Shown one piece after another: positions 32,935 through 40,769 of a DNA stretch of 64,000 bases. Within the stretch, counting starts at the first letter, position 1; every line of letters begins with the position of its first letter. Both the position numbers and the translations under genes were made by a program. The stretch comes from Pedobacter kyungheensis. GTDB lineage: Bacteria > Bacteroidota > Bacteroidia > Sphingobacteriales > Sphingobacteriaceae. The DNA lies in contig NZ_JSYN01000028.1 of the NCBI RefSeq assembly GCF_000812965.1, positions 89,585-153,584 of the forward strand, written 5' to 3'. The notes under the pieces are model-generated. The model saw nothing but the letters and a program-made list of their open reading frames with translations, was not told the origin of the DNA and made no database searches.

Positions 32935-33732
32935 ATGAAAACACCTATAAAAGGACAATTGAATGCATTTTTCATGTTCGCCATCTTATTTTTTACAGCT
33001 TTATTTTCGGTTAGTGATGTAGCCGCACAAAGCAAAGGCCCAATTAAAAACGTTGTACTGGTACATGGTGCCTTCGCCGATGGTTCGGGATGGAGATCGC
33101 TATACGAAGTATTAACTCAAAAAGGTTATCAGGTAACGGTTGTACAAAACCCTTTAACTTCGCTTGAAGATGATGTGGCAGCTACTAATGCCGTACTCGA
33201 TAAACAAGATGGGCCAACCATTCTGGTAGGCCACTCGTGGGGCGGAACGGTAATTACACAAGCGGGTAACCACCCTAAAGTTGCAGGTTTGGTTTATGTA
33301 GCTGCTTTACAACCCGATAACGGTGAAACCTCCTTACAATGGCTGCAAACAGCGCCACCTGCACCAGAAAACGGTGTTTTAAACGCTGACGATAAAGGCA
33401 TCATTTATTACGATAAAGCCAAATTCCATGCAGGTTTCTGTGCCGATATCAGCAAAGCTCAGGCCGATTTTATGTATGCTTCGCAAGGTGCTTTTCATGC
33501 CAAAGGTTTCTTAGCCCCTATTACTAAAGCGGCCTGGAGAGATAAACCGGCTTACGCAGTGATTGCAACTGAAGATAAAAGCATCAATCCTGATATCCAA
33601 CGCGCGATGTACAAACGCTCAAACACCAAAACTACCGAAATTAAAGGCAGCCATGTGGTGTTCATCTCTCAACCTAAGGCAGTGGCCGAGGTAATTATTA
33701 ACGCATCGAAAGAGATTGCCGGCAAAAACTAA
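32935..33732 (+). CDS. Secreted alpha/beta hydrolase
   Basis: 265 residues with a signal peptide (to about residue 31, VSDVAAQSK). Catalytic triad: nucleophile Ser101 in VGHSWGGTV, a late acid near AVIATEDKSI, and His in KGSHVVFISQ. The oxyanion HGAFADGSGW motif follows the first strand. This matches the HNL/esterase-like branch of small alpha/beta hydrolases. It is second gene of the oxyR-divergent unit, which suggests a role in removing a product of oxidative damage; this is inference. Confidence 0.85.
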   Translation: MKTPIKGQLNAFFMFAILFFTALFSVSDVAAQSKGPIKNVVLVHGAFADGSGWRSLYEVLTQKGYQVTVVQNPLTSLEDDVAATNAVLDKQDGPTILVGHSWGGTVITQAGNHPKVAGLVYVAALQPDNGETSLQWLQTAPPAPENGVLNADDKGIIYYDKAKFHAGFCADISKAQADFMYASQGAFHAKGFLAPITKAAWRDKPAYAVIATEDKSINPDIQRAMYKRSNTKTTEIKGSHVVFISQPKAVAEVIINASKEIAGKN

Positions 33733-33753
33733 GGAAAAAATTCGCAAATCTAA

Positions 33754-33812
33754 CAGGTGGGTGGTGACACCCACCTGTAGCGTGTGCTATTGGGCGGTGT
33801 CTCCACCGCCCA
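33754..33812. repeat. Pair of hairpins with GGTG-loop-CACC tips
   Basis: Hairpin A: CAGGTGGGTG (33754-33763), GTGA, CACCCACCTG (33768-33777). Hairpin B: TGGGCGGTG (33791-33799), TCTC, CACCGCCCA (33804-33812). They are paired at a short distance like the hairpins round the RAYT and share their GGTG/CACC tips but have other outer arms. They may terminate the preceding operon. Confidence 0.8.
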
Positions 33813-33908
33813 TTTGAGTTGATTTTGTGATAATTAATCTATTTTAATGTTACATCGCTTGTTAATCAAAATAGCATTTATACAATGAAGTCTTATAAAG
33901 CTCACTCG

Positions 33909-34241
33909 TTATTTCCCATGAATTAGATTGATTATTTTACCATCAGATCTTTGTATTTCTATATGAGGAACACCACCATACATACCTTTCTCCAAGGTGC
34001 CATCCACTACCCAAATACCATTTTTCAATTTTACAATGAAAGGTTTTCGTTCAAGCACTTTTTCACCATATACACGAACAAATATTATTTGTGCAATCTG
34101 AATGGCAGTAGTACTGTCAGGTACATATCCTTCATTAATATCCCATTCCTTTTGCTCAACATTAGAACGACATTTTAATATAACTGGAGCTATCAGAAAA
34201 ATCAATAACCATAATCTAACATTTCTATAAACTAATTTCAT
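33909..34241 (-). CDS. NTF2-fold immunity-type protein (Imm-NTF2 family)
   Basis: 110 residues. A hydrophobic N-terminus (LWLLIFLIAPVILKC) is followed by a domain with the family words GYVPDSTTAIQIAQIIF, YGEKVLERKPF, IWVVDGTL and GGVPHIEIQRSDGKI. This matches the NTF2-like immunity family found beside polymorphic toxins. No toxin gene is next to it, so it is an orphan or serves another role. The signal-like start suggests a periplasmic or membrane location; there is a Cys after LK but not a clean lipobox. Confidence 0.72.
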   Translation of the reverse strand: MKLVYRNVRLWLLIFLIAPVILKCRSNVEQKEWDINEGYVPDSTTAIQIAQIIFVRVYGEKVLERKPFIVKLKNGIWVVDGTLEKGMYGGVPHIEIQRSDGKIINLIHGK

Positions 34242-34312
34242 TCGGTTTAACTTTAATTAATAGGTAAAATGGCATCACCGCTTTGCTTTTTATAAAACGA
34301 TTTAAATTTGAT

Positions 34313-35896
34313 TTACAAAAGCTTCACCCGCTCCTCTTCCAAATCGATCTGGTAAATATGTAATCTGATCATCTCATCATGAAGTTCGGCATCATTTCGG
34401 TTTAATGCTGACAGGAAATTGCGTTGTCCGTCGAGTAGCTCCATATAGGCTTTTTTGGTGCTTTCGCTCATTTTAACCTGCTCTGGATTATTTATTTTAT
34501 GCTCCCACTGCGTTATCATCCGTTGTAAATGCACATCTTTTTCTACCTGACCATCCTGCTGTGCTTTTAATATCCTAACCGTTTCTGCCACCAGCTGGCT
34601 TTTAATCCGGTGTCTGGCTTCTTCTTCGCCAAGCTCTGGAATGTGTCCAAAAATGCCGGAACGTTTGATAAGATATGGCAGAGTTAAGCCCTGAATTAAC
34701 AATGTAAGCAGGATAACGGTAAAAGTGATAAATAAAATGAGGTTGCGATGAGGGAAGGGCGCTCCACCTTTAAGGGTTAAAGGAATGGCCAGGGCTGCAG
34801 CAAGCGATACCACACCGCGCATTCCGGTCCAGCCCAGCAATAGCGGCATGCGCCACCTGATGCGGCTGCTTCCTCTCAAAACGGCTAAATCGGGTCTGAA
34901 TAAAATAGTGGCTACCAGGGCACTGTAGGAGCTGATAATCCGCGCAACAATTAATATCGCAGTTACGATGAGTCCATAAGTAATGGCCTGCCCTATCGGT
35001 ATACCATCTGCATGGAGCCCATCTACTACCTCAGGCAGTTCGAGGCCAATGAGCATAAATACAATGCCGTTAAGAATAAAAATCATGGCTTCCCAAACAC
35101 TGTAACCGCGTATACGACTGGCACTGGTTAAAAAAGTAAGCCGGCGGAGCGATAAAAACAAGCCGCCCGAGACCACAGCCAGCACCCCCGAGCTGTGTAC
35201 CTGCTCGGCAACCCAATATAAAAAATAAGGCTCAATTAGCGTAAAAACAATATCAGAAGCCGCATCGGTAGGCAAACGTTTATGTGCCTGTGCAAACAGC
35301 CAGCCAAATAACAAACCGATGCCAATGCCACCTGCAATCATCCACGAAAAGCTCAGTATAGCATCCTGAAAAATAAACTGCCCGGTACCCACAGCCACCA
35401 ATGCAAACCTGAAAATAATAAGAGAAGAGGCATCATTCAGCAAACTTTCACCTTCGAGTATGGTAGCCGTTGATCTGGGGATTTTTACAAATTTCATGAT
35501 GGCTCCGGTACTTACCGCATCTGGCGGAGATACAATTCCGCCAAGCAAAAAGCCCAGCGCCAGGCTAAAACCGGGGATAAAATAATTGGCCACAACGGCA
35601 ACGGCCAGCGCAGAGAACAACACTACCAAAAATGCAAAGCTCCCAATCATGCGCCACCACTTTTTCATCTCCTTAAAAGAAATGCTCCACGAAGCCTCGA
35701 ACAAAAGCGGCGGCAGGAAAATAAAGAAAATCATATTGGGATCGACCTGCACCTTAGGTAAACCCGGAACAAAGCTGATGAGTAAACCTGCTATAACCAA
35801 TAATACCGGGTAGGCAATGCGTAACTTTGTTGCCAGCATCTCGATCAGTACTATTGCGGCAACCAGGGCCAGCATAAAAGGTAATTGTTCGTGCAT
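34313..35896 (-). CDS. Na+/H+ antiporter (CPA1 family)
   Basis: 527 residues. About 12 membrane segments (roughly residues 5-410) and a soluble C-terminal tail (about 420-527, Glu/Lys/His rich). Antiporter landmarks are LLNDASSLIIFRF with the ion-binding ND pair, GGIVSPPDAVSTGAI and WTGMRGVVSLAAALAIP. It exchanges protons for Na+ or K+ at the inner membrane. It is monocistronic. Confidence 0.92.
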   Translation of the reverse strand: MHEQLPFMLALVAAIVLIEMLATKLRIAYPVLLVIAGLLISFVPGLPKVQVDPNMIFFIFLPPLLFEASWSISFKEMKKWWRMIGSFAFLVVLFSALAVAVVANYFIPGFSLALGFLLGGIVSPPDAVSTGAIMKFVKIPRSTATILEGESLLNDASSLIIFRFALVAVGTGQFIFQDAILSFSWMIAGGIGIGLLFGWLFAQAHKRLPTDAASDIVFTLIEPYFLYWVAEQVHSSGVLAVVSGGLFLSLRRLTFLTSASRIRGYSVWEAMIFILNGIVFMLIGLELPEVVDGLHADGIPIGQAITYGLIVTAILIVARIISSYSALVATILFRPDLAVLRGSSRIRWRMPLLLGWTGMRGVVSLAAALAIPLTLKGGAPFPHRNLILFITFTVILLTLLIQGLTLPYLIKRSGIFGHIPELGEEEARHRIKSQLVAETVRILKAQQDGQVEKDVHLQRMITQWEHKINNPEQVKMSESTKKAYMELLDGQRNFLSALNRNDAELHDEMIRLHIYQIDLEEERVKLL

Positions 35897-35946
35897 ATTT
35901 TAAGTTTTCTTTTTAAAAATAGCAAAAACAAATATATCAATCAGCG

Positions 35947-36080
35947 AAATTTGCGTGATCGGCCTATCGTGTGGACACATCTTTTGCAGTTCCCTTTGCA
36001 CTTTCCGTCATTGCCAGCTCGACTGGCAATCTTAATGCTGTAAAAAGGCTAGCGAACCATACGCCAAAATTTGCGTGATC
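35947..36080. repeat. Direct repeat AAATTTGCGTGATC with an enclosed palindrome
   Basis: The 14-mer AAATTTGCGTGATC occurs at 35947-35960 and 36067-36080. Between them lies the palindrome ATTGCCAG-CTCGA-CTGGCAAT (36010-36030), related in sequence style to the CGTCATTCC element at 23.6 kb. It fills most of the 221-bp spacer between the antiporter and the MocR gene. Confidence 0.7.
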
Positions 36081-36117
36081 AGCGGAAAACCGCTCTAATG
36101 CTCCCACGGATTTAAGA

Positions 36118-37533
36118 TTATGAAATCATTTTAGCCAGGTTGCCCAATTGTTTAAGTTTAAATTTCAGTTCATCAGACCAGGGCAGGCCTATACAAAGCC
36201 TGATACAATTCTCGAACTGATCTTGCAAGGTAAACATACGCCCCGGGGCAACGCTGATTTGTTTTTTAATGGCCAGATCGTATAGTTTAATAGTATCTAC
36301 CCCTTTATCAAATTCGACCCACAGCGCGAGCCCACCTTGTGGCCTGCTGGTTTTGGTGCCTTCAGGGAAATAATCGGCTATGGCCTGAACATAGTTTTGA
36401 TAGTTGTGTTGTAAAGTACGGCGAAGTTGGTGCAGGTGCACATCGTAACGGCCGGTTTTAAGGAAATTACCCACCGCTTCTTGTATAATTGAGGGCGACG
36501 ACAGTGAATGCACCAGTTTTAACCGCAGCAATTTATCTTTATATTTACCCGGAGCCATCCAGCCAACACGATAACCCGGCGCCAGGGTTTTAGAAAAAGC
36601 ACTGCACAGGAGCACATTGCCTTCCGTATCGAAAGCCTTACAACATTTTGGCCGCTGTGTACCAAAATAAATATCACCATAAATATCGTCTTCAATCAAC
36701 GGGATATTGCGCTCGGCCAGCAACTTTACCACTTCTTTTTTATGTTCATCGGGCATACAGCTCCCCATTGGTGTATTAAAATTGGGCACCAGCAGGCAGA
36801 GGTTAATTTTAGGTAATACTTTCTTTAAAGCATCAACCTCAATACCGGTAACGGGATGTGTAGGCAATTCGAGTACTTTAAAGCCCAAACTAATTACCAG
36901 TTGAAAAATACCGGGATAACAGGGGCTTTCTACGGCAACTGTATCCCCGGGTTTGCCCAAAGCCATCAGGCAAAAAGACAAGGCATTCATGCCTCCGTTA
37001 GTAGTAATGATATCGTCTTCGCTCAGATTACCACCCCAGGCCAGCGAGCGTACGGCAATCATGCGCCTTAGTTTAACATTACCCTGCAAGGGTTCATATT
37101 CCGTTCCTCCCTCTGTTAAAGCTCGGGTAGCATACAAAACTTCCTTTTTCAGTTTAGCCAAAGGCAACAGATTACCCGATGGTACACCTATAGAAAAGAG
37201 CGTAAGATCGGTACGCCCAATATTGGAATATACTTTGGTAATTAATTCACTTGGTTCGTTAAGATTGGCTTTTAGCGAAGGATTACTCGCCTCAGGTAAT
37301 GGCAGCCTCAGGTAATCGAGTTTGTTAACGAAAAAGCCAGATTGTGGTTTTACCTCAATTAAAGATTGGGCTTCAAGTTCTAAAAATACTCTTTTAGCGG
37401 TATTCATACCAATACTGTGCTCTTTACACAACATCCGCACAGATGGCAGCCGATCTCCGGCTTTTAAAATTCCACTTCTAATCTGCGTGGCAATACCGCT
37501 GGCAATTTCATTGTACCTAAAAACTTTCTCCAT
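36118..37533 (-). CDS. MocR-type regulator (GntR HTH fused to aminotransferase domain)
   Basis: 471 residues from the ATG at 37533 (an upstream TTG-GTT is in frame). The N-terminal GntR wHTH (about 5-70, GDRLPSVRMLCKEHSIGMNT) is fused to a fold-type I aminotransferase domain with the PLP lysine in CSAFSKTLAPGYRVGWM. MocR proteins bind PLP or amines and act on a divergent target. Here that target is a DMT exporter operon, and a possible operator lies between them. The effector is unknown. Confidence 0.9.
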   Translation of the reverse strand: MEKVFRYNEIASGIATQIRSGILKAGDRLPSVRMLCKEHSIGMNTAKRVFLELEAQSLIEVKPQSGFFVNKLDYLRLPLPEASNPSLKANLNEPSELITKVYSNIGRTDLTLFSIGVPSGNLLPLAKLKKEVLYATRALTEGGTEYEPLQGNVKLRRMIAVRSLAWGGNLSEDDIITTNGGMNALSFCLMALGKPGDTVAVESPCYPGIFQLVISLGFKVLELPTHPVTGIEVDALKKVLPKINLCLLVPNFNTPMGSCMPDEHKKEVVKLLAERNIPLIEDDIYGDIYFGTQRPKCCKAFDTEGNVLLCSAFSKTLAPGYRVGWMAPGKYKDKLLRLKLVHSLSSPSIIQEAVGNFLKTGRYDVHLHQLRRTLQHNYQNYVQAIADYFPEGTKTSRPQGGLALWVEFDKGVDTIKLYDLAIKKQISVAPGRMFTLQDQFENCIRLCIGLPWSDELKFKLKQLGNLAKMIS

Positions 37534-37544
37534 AACCAAAACAA

Positions 37545-37589
37545 ACTGTATCCATACAAATATACAAAACTGATACTGTATTTATCAGT
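37545..37589. promoter_or_regulatory. Candidate MocR operator in the divergent promoter region
   Basis: A direct repeat ACTGTAT occurs at 37545-37551 and 37575-37581 (30 bp apart, about three helical turns). It overlaps the perfect inverted repeat ACTGATA (37569-37575) - 7 nt - TATCAGT (37583-37589). A near-match -7 box CACTTTTG lies at 37600-37607, before the ATG at 37626. Confidence 0.6.
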
Positions 37590-37625
37590 GCTGGCTATGC
37601 ACTTTTGTATATCAATTTTTAGGAA

Positions 37626-38513
37626 ATGGAAGATACCAGTATAACACTTAAAGAAAACGTTTCGAGGGGCTGGCTTAACGGCTTTATCGGCGTACTTATT
37701 TTTAGTGGTTCAATGCCTGCAACCCGGATGGCTGTAATAGACCTTAATCCGGTGTTTGTAACGGTTGCACGCGCCTCAATAGCCGGTTTACTGGCACTTG
37801 CCGTGCTGATTGCTTTTAAAGAAAAACGCCCCGCTAAGGCATTGTATATCCCTATTGCCATTGTTGCTTTGGGCGCCGTTATTGGCTTCCCGTTATTAAG
37901 TGCCATGGCACTACAACGCATTACCTCGGCGCATTCGTTGGTATTTCTAGGCTTATTGCCCATCGTAACGGCTTCCTTTGCGGTACTGCGTGGTGGCGAA
38001 CGTCCGAGCCCGGTATTCTGGTTATTTTCGGTTATGGGCAGCTTGTTGGTTATCGGCTATGCCATTTACCAGGGACTTACCGCATCGCCCATTGGCGATA
38101 TGTTAATGCTGGCTGGCATTGTACTCTGCGGACTTGGCTATGCCGAAGGAGCCCGGCTATCGAAAACGCTTGGTGGCTGGCAGGTCATCTCCTGGGCATT
38201 GGTTATTTCGCTTCCTATCATGTTACCCATTATGTTTATTTACCAACCCAGCTCATTTTCTACCGTAAGTACCGGTGCCTGGCTTAGTTTGGCTTATATT
38301 GCCTTATTTAGTATGTTTATTGGCTTTATATTCTGGTACCGCGGCCTGGCGCAGGGAGGCATTGCCTCGGTTGGCCAGTTACAATTGCTCCAGCCCTTTT
38401 TCGGATTGGGTCTTGCCGCTACACTCCTGCATGAAAATGTAAGTTTAGGGATGCTGGGCGTTACTGTAGGTGTAATTCTTTGTGTGGCCGGCTCTAAGAA
38501 ATTTGCTAAATAA
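37626..38513 (+). CDS. EamA/DMT-family transporter
   Basis: 295 residues, about 10 membrane segments in two EamA-like halves (about 15-145 and 155-290). Typical words are FSGSMPATRMAVIDLNPVFVTVARA and GIASVGQLQLLQPFFGL (each quoted in part). DMT carriers export amino acids, purines or amines. It starts a unit with the PaiB-like and GNAT genes, divergent from MocR, so export or detoxification of an amine fits. Confidence 0.87.
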   Translation: MEDTSITLKENVSRGWLNGFIGVLIFSGSMPATRMAVIDLNPVFVTVARASIAGLLALAVLIAFKEKRPAKALYIPIAIVALGAVIGFPLLSAMALQRITSAHSLVFLGLLPIVTASFAVLRGGERPSPVFWLFSVMGSLLVIGYAIYQGLTASPIGDMLMLAGIVLCGLGYAEGARLSKTLGGWQVISWALVISLPIMLPIMFIYQPSSFSTVSTGAWLSLAYIALFSMFIGFIFWYRGLAQGGIASVGQLQLLQPFFGLGLAATLLHENVSLGMLGVTVGVILCVAGSKKFAK

Positions 38514-38539
38514 TCTATTCTCTATTAAAACAGAAAAAC

Positions 38540-39160
38540 ATGTTTGTACCCAACGGTTATAAATTTGAAAGCGAAGCAGCAAAAATTACTTTCATGCAGC
38601 GCTATAGCTTTGCAACGATCATCACAAACAACGATCAGCAGGTTCCTTTAGCCACGCAATTGCCTTTTGTGGTCGATCAGCGAACAGATAAACTCATCCT
38701 TAGCGGTCATTTTAGCATCGCCAACGAGCAGGCCCGTTTTATTGAGCAAAATACCTCGCTGATTATATTTACTGAGCCACATGCCTACATCTCCCCTGCG
38801 CATTACAGCAAACGCGAAAGCGTACCCACCTGGGATTATATCGCTGTACATGCTTACGGCACAGCAAAAGTGATTACAGATGAGGTTTTGAAGTTTAAGG
38901 CACTGGAACAGATGATTAATTTTTATGAGGAAGATTATCTGGCACAATGGAACAGCCTTGCCGATACCTTTAAAAACAAAATGATCAAAGGGATAGTGGC
39001 TTTTGAACTGGAAGTAACCAACCTTCAGGGACAGCAAAAATTAAGTCAGAACAAAACACATGCAGAGCGCGAAAGTATTATTGCACAATTGAAAAAAAGC
39101 AACAACACAGTTGAGCACGACCTTGCAGACTACATACACGCAACCCTAAAAGATAAATAA
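38540..39160 (+). CDS. FMN-binding negative transcriptional regulator-like protein (PaiB family)
   Basis: 206 residues. It begins MFVPNGYKFES and has the PaiB family pattern TQLPFVVDQ, HAYISPAHYS and VPTWDYIAVHAYG. This is a flavoprotein fold related to FMN-binding split barrels; B. subtilis PaiB, with the GNAT protein PaiA, is linked to polyamine and sporulation control. The next gene here is a GNAT acetyltransferase, echoing PaiA-PaiB. Spacing is 26 bp after the DMT gene and 1 bp before the GNAT gene. Confidence 0.86.
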   Translation: MFVPNGYKFESEAAKITFMQRYSFATIITNNDQQVPLATQLPFVVDQRTDKLILSGHFSIANEQARFIEQNTSLIIFTEPHAYISPAHYSKRESVPTWDYIAVHAYGTAKVITDEVLKFKALEQMINFYEEDYLAQWNSLADTFKNKMIKGIVAFELEVTNLQGQQKLSQNKTHAERESIIAQLKKSNNTVEHDLADYIHATLKDK

Positions 39161-39161
39161 C

Positions 39162-39689
39162 ATGGAAATAGTAAACAGTACCGCAAATGATATTGAGGAG
39201 ATCTTTAACCTTTACAAAATAGCTACGGCTTTCCAGAAAACGAAGTATATTGTGCAATGGCCTCAGTTTGAACAAGCCTTAATTGAAACCGAAGTAGCCG
39301 AGCTCAGGCAATGGAAAATGCTGATTGATGGCCAGGTAGCCTGTGTTTGGGCTACTACTTTCAGCGATCCGCAAATATGGGAAGAAAAAAATGCAGATCC
39401 TGCAGTTTACATTCACCGCATTGCTACCCATCCCGATTTTAGAGGGCAAAACCTGGTAACAGCAATTGTAACCTGGGCAAAAGCATACGCCAGGGCACAT
39501 GATAAAAGCTTTGTACGCTTAGATACAGTAGGTGAAAACCAGGGATTAATTCATCATTACCAAAAATCGGGTTTTAACTACCTGGGATTATTTAACTTAA
39601 AAAACACCGATCAGTTACCGGCCCATTACCACAATGCCCCCGTAAGTTTATTCGAATTGGTTGTAAATGAGTCCGGCGCCTCAAAATAA
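39162..39689 (+). CDS. GNAT-family N-acetyltransferase
   Basis: 175 residues. The acetyl-CoA binding pattern is weak but present: IHRIATHPDFRGQNLVTAIVTWA, then RLDTVGENQGLIHHYQKSGF (quoted in part). It is linked by 1 bp to the PaiB-like gene and is probably translationally coupled. The substrate may be a polyamine or similar amine by analogy with PaiA; this is inference. Confidence 0.84.
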   Translation: MEIVNSTANDIEEIFNLYKIATAFQKTKYIVQWPQFEQALIETEVAELRQWKMLIDGQVACVWATTFSDPQIWEEKNADPAVYIHRIATHPDFRGQNLVTAIVTWAKAYARAHDKSFVRLDTVGENQGLIHHYQKSGFNYLGLFNLKNTDQLPAHYHNAPVSLFELVVNESGASK

Positions 39690-39755
39690 ACCTGGATAAC
39701 AATCATTTAACATTTCATTCAGCTAAGGGTAATAATAAGCAGCTATTATTACCCT

Positions 39756-40001
39756 ATGGTTCGCATCAATTTTTCCAGACTTGGCTTTGAAGAATTTTTC
39801 AACTGTCCGTTCGACAAGCTGGAGGAAGAGATTTCGCGTTTTTCTATCCGCATAAAACTGCAAAACAACCTGCAAACACCCGAAGCGCGCGAAAGCTACC
39901 GCAATGAATTAGACCGGTTAACGGTTTTAAAATACATCAGTCAGCTCAGAAAGGGCAAACTTACCAAAGAAGATTTTAGCCTTAAAGTAGCCTTAGTTTA
40001 A
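39756..40001 (+). CDS. Small hypothetical protein, 81 residues
   Basis: MVRINFSRLGFEEFFNCPFDKLEEEI... is basic and helical-looking, with LTVLKYISQLRKGKLTKEDF at the end. No signal peptide or membrane segment. I do not recognise the family. It lies between the GNAT gene and the PAP2 gene on the same strand; its codon use matches its neighbours. Confidence 0.55.
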   Translation: MVRINFSRLGFEEFFNCPFDKLEEEISRFSIRIKLQNNLQTPEARESYRNELDRLTVLKYISQLRKGKLTKEDFSLKVALV

Positions 40002-40073
40002 TCAGCGGAATTATTTATAATATCATAATATAGCACTAACAATTTGATTTTACAGGGGGGCTATCTTTACATT

Positions 40074-40763
40074 ATGATGACGATAAGCCCTATAAATAAA
40101 GCAGTTGAAAATAATCGTTTTTTCTATTTACTCTGCCTGTCTTTTCTGGCATTTAGCGGATTAATGCTGGCCTGCGTAACCAAAGCCGATAGCTTTATAG
40201 CACTCAACCAGTTTCACAGTCAAACTATGGATTTTTTCTTTGCCCGTTATACCTTTTTGGGCGATGGTACATGTTCGTTAATAGTATGCGCTATATTGCT
40301 GTTTACGAAACAACGTAATCTCGCATTATGTGTGCTTTTGGCTTACCTCTCTTCAGGTCTTTTCGCCCAAACACTTAAGCATCTTATTGTTGCTCCACGC
40401 CCAAGAATATATTTCGAGAGCAGTAACATTCCATTTTATCTCGATTTCTTTAAAACCAGCTGTGCAGGCAATAACAGCTTCCCATCTGGCCACACCACGT
40501 CGGCATTTGCACTGGCAACCGTACTGGCCAGTCATTTTAAACGGATTGTACCCAGTATCCTGCTTTTTATTGGTGCTTTATTAGTTGGATTTTCGCGTGT
40601 GTATACCGGCGAGCATTTTCCACTCGATGTATGGACAGCCATGGCAATCGGAATTTCCTTTGGTTTAATTGCAATCGTACTGCTAAAAGACAAAAAAATT
40701 GTGTTAGGTAGGTTCGGCAGCCGAAAAAATACCCAACCTGCTGCTTCGCTTTTTGCCGAATAA
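40074..40763 (+). CDS. PAP2-family membrane phosphatase
   Basis: 230 residues from the ATG at 40074 (the frame is open upstream to a TTG). Six hydrophobic segments. The PAP2 signature is HLIVAPRPR (motif 1), PSGHTTSAFA (motif 2) and SRVYTGEHFPLDVW (motif 3). Six bases separate it from the GT39 gene. Family roles: lipid A or undecaprenyl-phosphate dephosphorylation. A TATCTTTA box lies at 40062-40069. Confidence 0.86.
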   Translation: MMTISPINKAVENNRFFYLLCLSFLAFSGLMLACVTKADSFIALNQFHSQTMDFFFARYTFLGDGTCSLIVCAILLFTKQRNLALCVLLAYLSSGLFAQTLKHLIVAPRPRIYFESSNIPFYLDFFKTSCAGNNSFPSGHTTSAFALATVLASHFKRIVPSILLFIGALLVGFSRVYTGEHFPLDVWTAMAIGISFGLIAIVLLKDKKIVLGRFGSRKNTQPAASLFAE

Positions 40764-40769
40764 ACTTAC

